Of a stretch of DNA of 64,000 nt, positions 1 through 9,575 are shown one piece after another. The notes under the pieces are model-generated. The model had not been told where the DNA came from. It saw only the letters and a program-made list of their open reading frames with translations, and did not search any database. The first letter of the stretch is position 1. Each line of letters starts with the position of its first letter. The position numbers were made by a program, and so were the translations under genes. The stretch is from an uncultured Alphaproteobacteria bacterium (lineage in GTDB: Bacteria; Pseudomonadota; Alphaproteobacteria; Caulobacterales; Caulobacteraceae): contig CAIOSI010000032.1 in assembly GCA_903860975.1 (NCBI GenBank), positions 1-64,000 of the forward strand. The letters are read 5' to 3'.

Positions 1-111
1 CGCTGGGGACTGGCACCGGACTACCCGATGGTGGCACCGGCTTATGCGGCAAGGCGCTCAGAGTTCGCCAAGCACATCGGCCTGGGCCGAGGCGTCCGCA
101 GCAAGGGGTAG
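1..111 (+). CDS. MucR/Ros-family transcriptional regulator, C-terminal 36 residues (cut by window edge)
   Basis: The first 36 codons of the window, read from base 1, end in TAG at 109-111. They contain [18 protein letters not shown] followed by a KxIGLGR stretch, the characteristic tail of the MucR/Ros zinc-finger regulators. In that family this tail follows the single C2H2-like zinc finger and contributes to DNA binding. The finger itself lies outside the window. MucR proteins bind AT-rich targets and control exopolysaccharide, motility and cell-cycle genes in alphaproteobacteria. The family call is secure from the motif; which paralogue it is cannot be told. It is convergent with hemA. Confidence 0.85.
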   Translation, partial: RWGLAPDYPMVAPAYAARRSEFAKHIGLGRGVRSKG

Positions 112-297
112 TCGAGCAATCCTCGAAACCTTGCCTTTTCGGAGCTCGGCTTACCGGTCTATTAGATCCTTGGCGAAGGCCTTCAGACCAAGGCCTGGCT
201 GGGGACTTGCGCTTGCTCGCAGCGACAGCCTGCTGACGGGGCATTCCTCAAGGTTGAACTGCGCGCGGTCCTATGGCTCGAACGTCCAAGACGACTC

Positions 298-313
298 CCC
301 TGCCTAGGCAGGG
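298..313. repeat. 16-bp perfect palindrome in the mucR-hemA gap
   Basis: CCCTGCCTAGGCAGGG is its own reverse complement and sits in the 250-bp gap between the converging mucR and hemA genes, about 50 bp past the hemA stop. No T-tract follows on either strand, so it is not a classical terminator. It could be a dyad operator or chance. The rest of 112-361 shows no gene. Confidence 0.4.
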
Positions 314-361
314 TGCCCTAACTGCTGTGCTCCATGACGGGATCTTCCGCCCCTGGGCCGC

Positions 362-1588
362 TTAGGCTGCGACGCCGCCAACGCGCTGGATGTTGCAGTG
401 GACCCAAAGGGTCTCCAGCGCGGCCACCAGATCATCCATCATCTGATCGGTGTGGGCCGGTGACGGGGTAAAGCGCAAACGCTCGGTCCCACGCGGCACC
501 GTCGGATAGTTGATCGGCTGGACGTAGATACCGTGCTCTTCAAGCAGGATGTCGCTGATCATCTTGCAGTGGACCGCATCGCCGACCAGCACAGGCACGA
601 TATGGGAGACACTCGGCATCACCGGCAGACCCGCCTTAATCAGACGGGCCTTCAGCGCCGCGGCGCGCTCCTGGTGGGCGTCGCGGATCTCATTGTGCTC
701 TTTGAGATAGCGGATCGAGGCGACAGCGCCTGCGGCCAGCGCCGGAGGAATTGAGGTCGTGAAAATGAAGCCATCGGCATAGCTGCGGATCGCATCAACG
801 ATCATGGCGTCGGCCGCGATATAGCCGCCCATCACGCCAAACGCCTTGCCAAGCGTGCCTTCGATTATGTCGATCTCGGCCATAACGCCGTCGCGTTCAG
901 CGACGCCGGCACCGCGCGGACCATACATTCCCACCGCATGGACCTCGTCGATGTAGGTCATCGCCCCGTAGGTCTTGGCCAAGGCCACAATGGCCGGAAT
1001 GTCGGCCACATCGCCGTCCATCGAATAGACACTCTCAAAGGCAATAAGCTTCGGCACCCCAGGATCCGTCGCTGCCAGCAGTTCTTCGAGATGGGCCAGA
1101 TCGTTATGGCGGAAGATGTGCTTCTCGCCCTTGTGGGCGCGAATGCCGCTGATCATCGAGTTGTGGTTCAGCGCGTCGGAAAAAATGATCAGCCCCGGCA
1201 AAATCTTGTGCAGGGTCGACAGCGAAGCTTCGTTCGAGACGTAACCCGACGTGAAGAGCAACGCGGCTTCCTTCTGATGAAGGTCGGCCAGCTCATACTC
1301 AAGCTCCACGTGATAGTGCGTCGTGCCCGAGATGTTTCGCGTGCCGCCTGAGCCCGAACCCGCTTCGTCGATCGCCGTCTTCATCGCCTCGGTGACAACC
1401 GGGTTCTGACCCTGGCCCAGGTAGTCGTTCGAACACCAAACCACAACTTCAGATTGGGTCGCATCGCTCCGCGTCCAGGTTGCGCGCGGAAACTGACCCC
1501 GATGGCGCTTCAGATCAGCAAAGACCCGGTAGCGACCCTCCGAACGGACCTTTTCAACAGCCCCTGCGAATGCGGCTTGATAATCCAT
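362..1588 (-). CDS. hemA: 5-aminolevulinate synthase
   Basis: This 408-residue PLP enzyme condenses glycine with succinyl-CoA to 5-aminolevulinate, the first committed step of tetrapyrrole synthesis by the Shemin route. Visible marks are [10 protein letters not shown] near residue 55, the glycine-rich [12 protein letters not shown] substrate loop near 77-88, [12 protein letters not shown] in the PLP aspartate region, and GTLGKAFG, whose Lys is the PLP Schiff-base residue near 245. Length matches the bacterial family (about 400-410). ATG at 1586-1588 is preceded by an AAGG Shine-Dalgarno-like motif. The next pathway enzyme, hemB, lies 6 kb away on the other strand. Cytosolic. Confidence 0.96.
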   Translation of the reverse strand: MDYQAAFAGAVEKVRSEGRYRVFADLKRHRGQFPRATWTRSDATQSEVVVWCSNDYLGQGQNPVVTEAMKTAIDEAGSGSGGTRNISGTTHYHVELEYELADLHQKEAALLFTSGYVSNEASLSTLHKILPGLIIFSDALNHNSMISGIRAHKGEKHIFRHNDLAHLEELLAATDPGVPKLIAFESVYSMDGDVADIPAIVALAKTYGAMTYIDEVHAVGMYGPRGAGVAERDGVMAEIDIIEGTLGKAFGVMGGYIAADAMIVDAIRSYADGFIFTTSIPPALAAGAVASIRYLKEHNEIRDAHQERAAALKARLIKAGLPVMPSVSHIVPVLVGDAVHCKMISDILLEEHGIYVQPINYPTVPRGTERLRFTPSPAHTDQMMDDLVAALETLWVHCNIQRVGGVAA

Positions 1589-1768
1589 CGACGCCTTCTT
1601 CCCGTGTCTCGCGAGCTCATCGGTTCACGCGAGAGGACGGTTCCCTCTGATGCGGCCTCGGTTTTGGCGCCGATAGCCTGTGTTGTCCATAACTTGGACG
1701 GACGAAGCTCATCACCGTTGGCCCACAAACGGCGAAAATTTATTAACGGCGGTTACCTAAATCGAGTC

Positions 1769-2659
1769 TCAGGCAGGCGCATTGCCTCTGAACAACTCCA
1801 GGATCGCCGAGAAGTCCTTGGCGCCGCCGCCCAGCCGATCAAAAAGCGCGTATAATCCCTCAGCCTGGGCGCCAAGCGGTGTGGCTGCGCCGGCTTTTGC
1901 GGCCGCCTCCTGAGCCAATTTCAAGTCCTTGAGCATCATGGCCGTGGCGAAACCGCCTTCGTAATCCCGATTTGAAGGCGCAGCAGGCACTGGCCCAGGC
2001 CAGGGGCAGTAGCTCGTCAAGCTCCAGCTTTGGCCCGAGGACTTTGAGGCGATCTCGAAGAACCGTTCCGCGTCGAGCCCGAGTTTTTCCGCAAGCGCGA
2101 AAGCCTCACAGGTCGCGATCATGGTCGCGCCAAGCACCATGTTGTTACATATTTTCGCCGCCTGCCCTGCGCCGAAGTCGCCCGCGCGGATCGTCGCGCG
2201 CGCCATCGGCGCAATCACAGTTTCGATGGCCGCAAAATCGGCCTCGACGCAACCGACCATGAACGCCAGTGTTCCAGCCTCGGCGCCAGCTGCACCCCCT
2301 GAAACCGGGGCGTCAGCGAACCTGAAGCCCTGCGCAGTGGCGTCCTTGGCCACCGCTCGCGCGCTTTCAACATCGATTGTTGAGCAATCGACGAGCAAGG
2401 TGCCGGGTCTTGCGTTGGGCAAAATCTCATTGGCATAGACGGACCGCACATGTTGCCCCGCCGGCAGCATGGTTATGACCGCGTCAGCGTCCTTAACGGC
2501 GACCGCTGCCGATTGAGCCGCCTTGCAACCCGCAGACACCGCCCGTTCAAGGGCGGTGTCCGATAGGTCGAAAGCCAGGACTTCATGACCCGCCTTGACC
2601 TGGTTGGCAGCCATGCCGCCGCCCATGTTGCCAAGACCGATGAAGGCGATACGGGTCAT
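1769..2659 (-). CDS. mmsB: 3-hydroxyisobutyrate dehydrogenase
   Basis: NAD-dependent oxidation of 3-hydroxyisobutyrate to methylmalonate semialdehyde in valine catabolism. The 296-residue protein starts with the Rossmann motif GLGNMGGGMA. It carries the family signature DAPVSGGAAGAEAGTL near residue 120 and the catalytic Lys in AAKICNNM near 170. AGAGGA upstream of ATG at 2657-2659 is a good ribosome-binding site. It is the last gene of a minus-strand group that also encodes a CoA hydrolase of the 3-hydroxyisobutyryl-CoA type and an acyl-CoA dehydrogenase, which together supply its substrate. This context favours the specific assignment over other beta-hydroxyacid dehydrogenases. The semialdehyde dehydrogenase mmsA is not in the window. 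Confidence 0.92.
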   Translation of the reverse strand: MTRIAFIGLGNMGGGMAANQVKAGHEVLAFDLSDTALERAVSAGCKAAQSAAVAVKDADAVITMLPAGQHVRSVYANEILPNARPGTLLVDCSTIDVESARAVAKDATAQGFRFADAPVSGGAAGAEAGTLAFMVGCVEADFAAIETVIAPMARATIRAGDFGAGQAAKICNNMVLGATMIATCEAFALAEKLGLDAERFFEIASKSSGQSWSLTSYCPWPGPVPAAPSNRDYEGGFATAMMLKDLKLAQEAAAKAGAATPLGAQAEGLYALFDRLGGGAKDFSAILELFRGNAPA

Positions 2660-2681
2660 GAAAATCCTCTAAATCAATAAC

Positions 2682-3443
2682 TTACTTCGGTTTACGGAAC
2701 TTGTAGATGAACTGATCAGTGCGGCCGCGAAGCGGCCCATCGTCGGTTGAGCGGCCCTTGTGATCATCTGCCGGATTGGCCAGCGCCTTGCTCTCGCCCT
2801 CGAGTTTGAAGCCCGCAGCCTCGGCTTCCTTCTTTACGACGGCCGGATCGATGCGGTGAACGGTCTTCGTCGCATCGACCGTGTCGGGATTGGCGACATG
2901 GTCGAGCACAATAAAGACGCCGCCGGGCTTCAGCGCGTTGAAGATCGTCTTATCGAAGGCCAGCATGTCGACGTTCGGTATGTTCTTGAAGTCATGATAG
3001 TTCTGCGACGTCCAGACGAGGTCCGCCTGGGTCGGGACCGAAAGTCCGTTCTGCAGCGGCGCATGCACGGGCTTTACGTTTGCATAACTCGGATCGGCGG
3101 CGATGACGTCCTGCGCGGGCGGCGCAGGGGGCTTGGCCGGATCGGTCATCGGGCGCGGCGGCCCACTGACGGAGTAGACGGTTCCCTTGGGCCCGACGGC
3201 CTTGGAGAAGATGCGGGTGAAATAGCCGCCGCCCGGCAGAAGATCGACCACGGTCTGGCCCGGCTTCACACCGGCGAACTCCAGCATATCAGCCGGCTTG
3301 CGGACTTCGTCGCGCTTGATGTCGGCTTCCGGGCGCGCCTTGTCGGCGACCGCGGCTATTTGGTTCGCGTCGGGCTTCGCATAGGCCCCGCTCGCCGATA
3401 CAATCACGACCAGAGCGGCCGCTGCAAACAGCTTGGATTTCAT
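2682..3443 (-). CDS. Exported class I SAM-methyltransferase-like protein
   Basis: The 253-residue product begins with a Sec signal peptide (MKSKLFAAAALVVIVSASG, then AYA cleavage near residue 22). A methyltransferase-like fold follows: VVDLLPGGGYFTRIFSKAVG near residue 65 resembles the SAM-binding motif I, and GGVFIVLDHV is a later beta strand. This matches the family of predicted exported methyltransferases (COG4798 type). GGGAGG precedes the ATG. The substrate is unknown, and an exported SAM-dependent enzyme is puzzling because SAM is cytosolic; the domain may bind something else. It sits inside the valine catabolic group, but that link is positional only. Confidence 0.8.
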   Translation of the reverse strand: MKSKLFAAAALVVIVSASGAYAKPDANQIAAVADKARPEADIKRDEVRKPADMLEFAGVKPGQTVVDLLPGGGYFTRIFSKAVGPKGTVYSVSGPPRPMTDPAKPPAPPAQDVIAADPSYANVKPVHAPLQNGLSVPTQADLVWTSQNYHDFKNIPNVDMLAFDKTIFNALKPGGVFIVLDHVANPDTVDATKTVHRIDPAVVKKEAEAAGFKLEGESKALANPADDHKGRSTDDGPLRGRTDQFIYKFRKPK

Positions 3444-3487
3444 TCATCGTCCTCCCGATGGCGGCCCGTTTGGAAACCACCTTGGCG

Positions 3488-4540
3488 TCAATTTAGGGGC
3501 GACCACTCCTCAGCGGAAGGCAGAGGCGCGAAAATGCCGTCGAGTAGCGCCTCATCGACGGCTTCGAGCGTCGGCGGAACCCACTTTGGCGAATTATCCT
3601 TGTCGACGATCACCGCGCGCACGCCTTCTAAAAAGTCGTGCCGCTGAACGACGCGTGCACCTATCCGGTACTCCATGGCCATGTTGTCGGCGAACCGGGT
3701 CATGGCGGCGCCTGCCTTCAGCTGGCGAAAGGCCACCTTCAAGGTTTGGGGTGACTTGGTCTCTAAAACCGTCAGCTGGTCGCGCGCCCAATCCGTGTCA
3801 GCGGCCTTGAGGCTAGCCATAATGGCTTCAACGCTTTCGCCCGCGAAAAGCCGTGCGATTTCGTCCTGGTGAGCCGCCAGGCTCGGCCGGCCTGCGTCAC
3901 ATTCGAACTCGGTCAGCAGAGTTTCAACCGACGCCGGATCGGCCACCATCTGATCCTTAAGGTCTGTTATCCGCGCACTTTCTACATAATCTGTGGCAAT
4001 TCCCGTCAGTTGACAGTCGGCCGCCTTAATCCGTGCGCCTGTCAGCGCCAGCCAAAGCCCGATGTGATCGGTCATCCGCGAAAGGAACCACCCGCCACCG
4101 ACATCTGGGAAAAGACCTATGCCGGTCTCCGGCATGGCGAAGGTGGTGCGCTCGGTCGCGACTCGGAATCGACAGGGCCGCGACAGGCCCACGCCGCCCC
4201 CCATGGTGATCCCGTCCATGAAAGCGACGATGGTCTTGGGAAAGTCATGGAGCAGGGTGTTCAGTCGGTATTCGGTGAAGAAGAATTCCCTCGCCAAGTG
4301 ACCGTCCTGTGCGCCACTTTCAGCCAACATCCGAATGTCGCCGCCAGCGCAGAAGCCGCGTTCGCCGGAATGGTCGATCAGCACCAGCTTGACCTGGGGA
4401 TCGTCGCGCCAAACCAACAGCGATTGGATCATCAACCGGCACATGTTGGTCGTCAGCGCATGCAATGCCAGCGGCCGGTTGAGCGTGATCCGCCCGACCG
4501 CGCCTTCGACCCGAGTGAGGACCTCAGGTTCGCTGCTCAT
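3488..4540 (-). CDS. 3-hydroxyisobutyryl-CoA hydrolase (enoyl-CoA hydratase superfamily)
   Basis: A crotonase-fold protein of 350 residues, the length of HIBCH-type hydrolases rather than plain enoyl-CoA hydratases (about 260). Visible motifs are [13 protein letters not shown] near the N-terminus, GGDIRML at the oxyanion region, [13 protein letters not shown] near 110-120, and [19 protein letters not shown] carrying the family's acidic catalytic residues. It hydrolyses 3-hydroxyisobutyryl-CoA to the free acid, which MmsB then oxidises. ATG at 4538-4540 overlaps the stop of the acyl-CoA dehydrogenase in an ATGA arrangement, suggesting translational coupling. Confidence in the HIBCH subtype comes from length plus neighbours. 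Confidence 0.9.
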   Translation of the reverse strand: MSSEPEVLTRVEGAVGRITLNRPLALHALTTNMCRLMIQSLLVWRDDPQVKLVLIDHSGERGFCAGGDIRMLAESGAQDGHLAREFFFTEYRLNTLLHDFPKTIVAFMDGITMGGGVGLSRPCRFRVATERTTFAMPETGIGLFPDVGGGWFLSRMTDHIGLWLALTGARIKAADCQLTGIATDYVESARITDLKDQMVADPASVETLLTEFECDAGRPSLAAHQDEIARLFAGESVEAIMASLKAADTDWARDQLTVLETKSPQTLKVAFRQLKAGAAMTRFADNMAMEYRIGARVVQRHDFLEGVRAVIVDKDNSPKWVPPTLEAVDEALLDGIFAPLPSAEEWSPLN

Positions 4541-5676
4541 TGGCGAAATAACTCCCGTGCCGTGATCACGCGCATGATCTCGTTCGTGCCTTCAAGAATC
4601 TGGTGGACCCGCAAGTCGCGCACGATGCGTTCCAGCGGAAAATCCTGAAGGTAGCCGTAGCCCCCATGCAGCTGCAGGGCCTGGTTAGCGACCTCAAACC
4701 CCGTGTCGGTCGCGATCCGCTTGGCCATGGCGCAGTACTGCGTCGCCTTCGGGTCTCGGTTGTCCAAGGCATGCGCTGCCCGGCGCACCATCAGCCGCGC
4801 GGCATCCAGGTCGGTGGCCATGTCCGCCAATCGCCACTGCAATCCTTGGAAATCCTTTAGTGGACTGCCAAATTGCCTTCGCGTTTCAAGGTGTGCTTTG
4901 GCGGTTTCCAGCGCCAGACTTGCGCCGCCCAACGAACAGGATGCGATATTAATCCGCCCGCCATCCAACCCGGCCATCGCAAACCGGAAGCCATCGCCCT
5001 CTGCCCCAATGCGGTTGGTGGCAGGAACTCTGGCGTCATCGAAATTCACCTGCGCCGTCGGCTGCGACTTCCAGCCCATCTTCTTTTCCTGGGCTCCGAA
5101 AGACAGCCCCATCGTGTCTTTTTCGACGATCAAGGCCGAGACACCCTTCGGGCCAGGACCGCCGGTGCGCACCATGACCACGTAGATATCGGAAGTTCCC
5201 GCGCCAGAAATGAAGGCCTTTGAGCCGTTCACAACGTAATGGTCGCCCTCAAGGCGTGCTGACGTTGACAGCGCCGCGGCGTCCGACCCGGAACCCGGTT
5301 CCGTCAAGCAGTATGACGCGATCAACTCCATCGTCGTCAGGCGCGGCAGAAAGCGCTGGCGCAGATCTTCGGACCCGAACCGGTCGATCATCCACGACGC
5401 CATGTTGTGGATCGAAATGAACGCCGCAGTTGACACGTCGCCATAGCTAAGCTGCTCGAAGACAATCGAGGCGTCGAGACGACTGAGGGCCGAGCCCCCG
5501 ACATCTTCCTGCACATAAAGGCCCGCGAAACCTAGTTCTGCGGCTTTGCGCATCACATCAACGGGGAAATGGCTCTCTGCGTCCCAGCGCGCGGAATGGG
5601 GCGCAAGCTCGGCCATGGCGAAAGCTCGCGCAGCCTCCTCAATCGCCCGCTGGTCTTCGGTGATATTGAAATCCAT
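4537..5676 (-). CDS. Acyl-CoA dehydrogenase, probably isobutyryl-CoA dehydrogenase
   Basis: This 379-residue FAD flavoprotein desaturates a short acyl-CoA. Family signatures are [17 protein letters not shown] (here [14 protein letters not shown] near residue 130), [21 protein letters not shown], and the C-terminal [10 protein letters not shown], whose Glu is the catalytic base of this subgroup. ATG at 5674-5676 fits the usual N-terminus (MDFNITEDQ). A TTG at 5731-5733 would add 19 residues and overlap the upstream stop, but looks less likely. The neighbouring hydrolase and MmsB point to isobutyryl-CoA as substrate; short branched or straight chains remain possible. Confidence 0.92.
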   Translation of the reverse strand: MDFNITEDQRAIEEAARAFAMAELAPHSARWDAESHFPVDVMRKAAELGFAGLYVQEDVGGSALSRLDASIVFEQLSYGDVSTAAFISIHNMASWMIDRFGSEDLRQRFLPRLTTMELIASYCLTEPGSGSDAAALSTSARLEGDHYVVNGSKAFISGAGTSDIYVVMVRTGGPGPKGVSALIVEKDTMGLSFGAQEKKMGWKSQPTAQVNFDDARVPATNRIGAEGDGFRFAMAGLDGGRINIASCSLGGASLALETAKAHLETRRQFGSPLKDFQGLQWRLADMATDLDAARLMVRRAAHALDNRDPKATQYCAMAKRIATDTGFEVANQALQLHGGYGYLQDFPLERIVRDLRVHQILEGTNEIMRVITARELFRQ

Positions 5677-5729
5677 AGATCCGAAGTGAGCGCCGCCCGC
5701 ACCGCTGTCAATCGCAACGTCGGCGACAA

Positions 5730-7424
5730 TCAAGCTTGATAGGTCACCGCTCCGCCGGTCACGGTGCGGATGATCTTGATGTCCTTGATCTTGTCGGGAT
5801 CAATCGTGTGCGGGTCGTCAGCCAAGACCACGAAGTCGGCCAGCTTCCCTGCGGTTATAGAGCCCTTTGCGCCCTCCTCGTGGCTGGCATAGGCACCGTT
5901 CAGGGTGTTGATGCGCAGCGCCTCATCAACGCTGATCCTTTGGTTCGCCCCCCAGGTTTTTCCGTCCCAGCCCTTGCGCGTGACCATCGCCTGGATCGCC
6001 ATCAGCGGAGAAAAGGGGCCCGGACTGAAGTCAGAGCCCGCGCACACCGGCACGCCGGCATCTAAGAAACTTCGCCATGCCATGGCGTGGCGCAGGGTCT
6101 CCTCGCCATAAAACGTGAACTTGTCGGAGTTGTAGTAAGAATAGGTAGAGAAAGCGGCCGGAACGATGCCTGCCGCCTTAATCCGGGCGATCAGCTCATC
6201 ATTCACCAGACTGCAATGGGTGATCTTTGGTCGGGCATTGGGCCGCGGGAAAAGGGCCTGGGCCCGCTCAACCGCCGTCAAAACTCTAGCGATCGCCACG
6301 TCGCCATTTGCGTGGCAATTGACGTCGATACCGGCACGATGGACGCGCTCGATCCAAGCATTCAAGACCTCCTGGGTTTCTGTGAGGTTTCCGAAATACG
6401 GCGGAGAAACGCCTGGAAAGGGCTTACTCCATGCCAAGGTGCGTTCGGAGAATGAGCCGTCGACCAAATGCTCCGAAGTCGCGCCCAGTTTGATCCATTC
6501 GTCGCCAAATCCTGTCTTCAGGCCCGAACGGATCATCGCCTCCAGGACCTGCTCCTGTGGCTCGTAGCTGACCCGGTGCTTCAACTCGCCACGGGCTCGA
6601 ATGTCTTGCAGCGCACCCAAATCGCCACCTTCGTGGTGGACGCTGGTCAAACCATAGCGGACGAACTGCTTTGATATGAAAGCCTGACCTTCTCGGGCGC
6701 GCCGCGCCTTTTCTTCTGGCGAAAAGGTTTGACGCTTGCCGACCCCAGAGAAGATCGCGGCGGCCAGATCGGTGACCCGGCCATTCAGGTCACCATCTGG
6801 ACCCTTGTCAAAGGTGCCGCCAGGAGGGTTCGGCGTCAGTTTGGTGACGCCCGCCATGGAGAGGGCCTTCGAGTTGTAAAATGAGGTGTGACCGCCTCGA
6901 TGATGCACGACGACAGGGTGCTCGGTTGAGACCCGATCAAGATCGTGGACATTGATCAGCCGGGCGTCCTTCACCTTGGTATCATCGAAGAAGAAGCCCT
7001 CGACCCAAGTCTCAGGCGGTAAAGTCGCCGCCTTTGCCTTCAGCTTAGCGACGATGCTGTCGATGGTGACGAACTCGACCTCGTAAGGGTTACCGACAAG
7101 GACTTCGAATTGCAGCACTTCGCCCACCGCGTGGTTGTGGCAGTCGATGAACCCGGGAACGATGGTCGCGCCTTGGGCGTCGAAGATTTGGGTCCGAGGC
7201 CCGGCGAGTGATTTAATTTCGTCGCTGGAACCTACGGCCACGAAGCGGCCGTTTCGAACCGTGAAGGCCTGCGCGCGCGGCACCTTGGCATCTATTGTGT
7301 AGACCTTTGCGTTTAGAACAAGGAGGTCGGGCGCGTCTGATAACGAAGCCCAGGCGCGGTCTGACCAACTCAGTCCCGCTCCAGCTCCAACCAGGCTGAG
7401 AAAACTCCGTCGACTTTGGCTCAC
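5730..7424 (-). CDS. Tat-exported YtcJ-like amidohydrolase
   Basis: A metal-dependent hydrolase of the amidohydrolase_3/YtcJ group, 564 residues from a GTG at 7422-7424 that has GGGGTGG about 8 bases upstream. Residues 4-9 read SRRSFL and are followed by a hydrophobic stretch, a twin-arginine export signal, so the enzyme should act in the periplasm. Metal-site motifs are GFIDCHNH near residue 95, [11 protein letters not shown] near 370, ITHCSL near 405 and GSDFSPG near 465. The substrate is unknown; relatives act on N-acyl or formamide-type bonds. A longer TTG start at 7499 would bury the Tat motif and overlap hemB upstream DNA, so I reject it. Confidence 0.88.
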   Translation of the reverse strand: MSQSRRSFLSLVGAGAGLSWSDRAWASLSDAPDLLVLNAKVYTIDAKVPRAQAFTVRNGRFVAVGSSDEIKSLAGPRTQIFDAQGATIVPGFIDCHNHAVGEVLQFEVLVGNPYEVEFVTIDSIVAKLKAKAATLPPETWVEGFFFDDTKVKDARLINVHDLDRVSTEHPVVVHHRGGHTSFYNSKALSMAGVTKLTPNPPGGTFDKGPDGDLNGRVTDLAAAIFSGVGKRQTFSPEEKARRAREGQAFISKQFVRYGLTSVHHEGGDLGALQDIRARGELKHRVSYEPQEQVLEAMIRSGLKTGFGDEWIKLGATSEHLVDGSFSERTLAWSKPFPGVSPPYFGNLTETQEVLNAWIERVHRAGIDVNCHANGDVAIARVLTAVERAQALFPRPNARPKITHCSLVNDELIARIKAAGIVPAAFSTYSYYNSDKFTFYGEETLRHAMAWRSFLDAGVPVCAGSDFSPGPFSPLMAIQAMVTRKGWDGKTWGANQRISVDEALRINTLNGAYASHEEGAKGSITAGKLADFVVLADDPHTIDPDKIKDIKIIRTVTGGAVTYQA

Positions 7425-7529
7425 CTGTTTCCACCCCTGCAGACAACGCGCCAGTTCGGCCGCAAGCCGGAGGCTGGCGTCAAAGCATGGGTTGCGCAAG
7501 CAGGCCTTGCGGGTGCAAAGGCGCAGATC
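7425..7529. promoter_or_regulatory. Divergent intergenic region, amidohydrolase / hemB
   Basis: Using the chosen starts, 105 bp separate the amidohydrolase GTG (7424) from the hemB ATG (7530), so both promoters should lie here. I cannot point to a convincing -35/-10 pair. The amidohydrolase ribosome-binding site lies at its edge. Confidence 0.4.
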
Positions 7530-8546
7530 ATGAGCAAAGCCCCCCTCGCCGCCTACCCTGCCCTTCGTCTGCGCCGGCTACGTCAGGCGGATTGGGTTCG
7601 CCGCCTGGTCCGCGAGACAGTGCTGACGCCATCCGATCTGATCTGGTCGATGGTGGTGCACGAAGGCGACGGTGAAATCCCTGTGGCATCGATGCCCGGC
7701 GTCAGCCGTCTGTCGGTAAAGGGATGCGCCGCGGCGGCCAAGCAAGCCGCAGCGCTTGGCATTCCCGCAATCGCCGTATTCCCCCATATTGATGGTGCCA
7801 AGAAAGATGCCGCCGGCTCACGCGCTGCTGACGAAAATGGTCTGATCGCCAACGCCGTAAAGGCCATGAAAGACGCCGCACCTGAGGTGGGCGTTATGTG
7901 CGATGTCGCGCTCGACCCGTTTACCGATCACGGGCACGACGGCCTTATTGAGAACGGGCGAATCCTCAACGATCCAACCATCGAAGCCCTGGTGGCTCAG
8001 GGGATCATGCAGGCCAGGGCCGGCTGCGATATTCTTGCGCCAAGCGACATGATGGATGGCCGCTGCGGGGCGCTGCGCACCGCGCTTGAGGCCGAGGGTC
8101 TTCAGGACGTGATGATCATGTCCTACGCAGCGAAATACGCCTCGGCCTTCTACGGGCCTTATCGCGAGGCGATCGGCTCCGGGAAGCTCGGTTCCGGTCC
8201 GGTTGAAAACCCCGGTGACAAAAAGACCTATCAGATGGACTCGGCCAACACCGACGAGGCCCTGCGCGAGGTCGCTATGGACATCGCCGAGGGCGCCGAC
8301 ATGGTCATGGTCAAACCCGGCATGCCCTACCTGGATATCGTCCGACGTGTCGTTGAAGCTTTTTCGATGCCCACCTTCGCCTTCCAGGTCTCCGGTGAGT
8401 ACGCCATGCTTATGGCCGCGGCTCAAAACGGCTGGCTGGAAGAAGAGCGTGCGATCATGGAAAGCCTCGGCGCCTTCAAGCGCGCAGGCGCCGCCGGCGT
8501 GATTACCTACTTTGCACCACGCGCAGCCCAGCTGCTGGGAGCCTAG
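7530..8546 (+). CDS. hemB: Delta-aminolevulinic acid dehydratase (porphobilinogen synthase)
   Basis: Condenses two 5-aminolevulinate molecules to porphobilinogen, the step after HemA. The 338-residue protein has the two active-site lysine motifs, MSYAAKYASAFYGPYR and MVKPGMPYLD. The metal-site segment reads DVALDPFTDHGHDG, without the cysteines of the zinc-type enzymes, so this is a magnesium/potassium-type HemB as expected for alphaproteobacteria. ATG at 7530 (MSKAPLAAYP) fits the family N-terminus. The longer frame from 7416 overlaps the divergent gene and adds unconserved sequence. Confidence 0.95.
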   Translation: MSKAPLAAYPALRLRRLRQADWVRRLVRETVLTPSDLIWSMVVHEGDGEIPVASMPGVSRLSVKGCAAAAKQAAALGIPAIAVFPHIDGAKKDAAGSRAADENGLIANAVKAMKDAAPEVGVMCDVALDPFTDHGHDGLIENGRILNDPTIEALVAQGIMQARAGCDILAPSDMMDGRCGALRTALEAEGLQDVMIMSYAAKYASAFYGPYREAIGSGKLGSGPVENPGDKKTYQMDSANTDEALREVAMDIAEGADMVMVKPGMPYLDIVRRVVEAFSMPTFAFQVSGEYAMLMAAAQNGWLEEERAIMESLGAFKRAGAAGVITYFAPRAAQLLGA

Positions 8547-8568
8547 GGCCGTCCAGTGGATGGGCCCT
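8545..8568 (+). terminator. Possible hairpin terminator after hemB
   Basis: AGGGCC at 8545-8550 pairs with GGCCCT at 8563-8568, with an inner TCC/GGA pairing. It begins within the hemB stop codon and lies before the convergent hydrolase gene. It lacks a T-tract, so it would be weak or Rho-assisted. Confidence 0.35.
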
Positions 8569-8685
8569 CGAGGCTCGCCGCCGAAATCATCCCGGTTTGG
8601 ACCAAAGTCTCAGCCTGGCGCTCTGCGCTCGTGACGCCTGTCGACGTACGGTCTTGGACGCCTGTTGCGCTGAGGCGGCGCGCGA

Positions 8686-9564
8686 TCAACCGCCCGGACG
8701 TGAGCCCCTCAGCCAGGTTTTAAGGATCGCATTGACCTTCTCTGGAGCCTCCTGCTGCACCCAGTGAGAAACGCCAGGAAGACGCTCAATGGTCAGGTCG
8801 CGCACGAGGGTGTCGGTCCCTTCCAGGAGTTCAATCCCGAGCGCGGCATCTTCTTCGCCCCAGATGATCAGCGTCGGCGTCTCGATGATGGGCCAGGGTC
8901 CGGCAAGCTTTCCCTGGGCGCGCAGGGCTGCGCGGTACCAGTTGATCATACCGCGGATCGCACCGGGCCGCTGAGCATCGGCCGCAAAACGGTGAAGGAC
9001 GTCGGGCGTGAAGTTCGCTTTGTCGACAGCCATCCCAAGGAAGGCGTTTCGGATCGCCTGGGCACCGTTGGCGGTCATCACGCGCTCTGGCAGCCCCGGC
9101 AGCTGAAAGAAGAACATATACCAGGACTTCTTGAGCTGGACCCACGATCGGCGCAGGTGCGCGCTCATCAGGGCCGGGTGCGGCAGATTCATGATCACAA
9201 GACGCTCTAATGGCCGGACCTGGTTGGCGGCGAAGGTCCAGGCGAGACCTGCGCCCCAATCATGGCCGATCAGGGTGACCGAATTGGCGCCACTCTTGTC
9301 GATCAGGGCCGCCACATCATCCATCAACCTGTCGATCATATAGGCCGATACCTTGGCCGGTTTGGGCTCGGTTTCGCCGTAGCCGCGCAGGTCCGGAGCC
9401 CAGGCGCGGTAGCCCATCTGCGCCAGCAGCGGCAACTGATAGCGCCAAGAAAACCTGCTCTCTGGAAACCCGTGCAGGCAAAGCGCCAGACGCTCACCCT
9501 CACCGGCCTCGTCGACAGCGAAATCGAAGCCATTAGCGGTGATCACGCGGGTAACGATTGCCAT
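8686..9564 (-). CDS. Alpha/beta hydrolase, epoxide-hydrolase-like
   Basis: A 292-residue alpha/beta-hydrolase fold protein. HGFPES near residue 31 is the oxyanion-hole motif of the epoxide hydrolase branch, DLRGYGET follows, and GHDWGAGLAW near residue 100 holds the nucleophile as Asp rather than Ser. That pattern marks epoxide hydrolases and haloalkane dehalogenases. GVSHWVQQEAP near the C-terminus supplies the catalytic His. I favour epoxide hydrolase because of HGFPES; the substrate is unknown. It is followed in the same direction by nothing and preceded by the GNAT gene 11 bp away. Confidence 0.87.
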   Translation of the reverse strand: MAIVTRVITANGFDFAVDEAGEGERLALCLHGFPESRFSWRYQLPLLAQMGYRAWAPDLRGYGETEPKPAKVSAYMIDRLMDDVAALIDKSGANSVTLIGHDWGAGLAWTFAANQVRPLERLVIMNLPHPALMSAHLRRSWVQLKKSWYMFFFQLPGLPERVMTANGAQAIRNAFLGMAVDKANFTPDVLHRFAADAQRPGAIRGMINWYRAALRAQGKLAGPWPIIETPTLIIWGEEDAALGIELLEGTDTLVRDLTIERLPGVSHWVQQEAPEKVNAILKTWLRGSRPGG

Positions 9565-9575
9565 GGGTTGGCGCC

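Noticed and set aside
44..307. 87-residue open frame at the left edge
   Set aside because: It overlaps the MucR tail in another frame, lacks a ribosome-binding site and has no family-like sequence.
2760..3647. Long plus-strand frame opposite the methyltransferase gene
   Set aside because: It is an antisense shadow; the minus-strand product has a signal peptide and recognisable motifs.
5677..5733. TTG start adding 19 residues to the acyl-CoA dehydrogenase
   Set aside because: The extension is unlike the family N-terminus; ATG at 5676 gives MDFNITEDQ.
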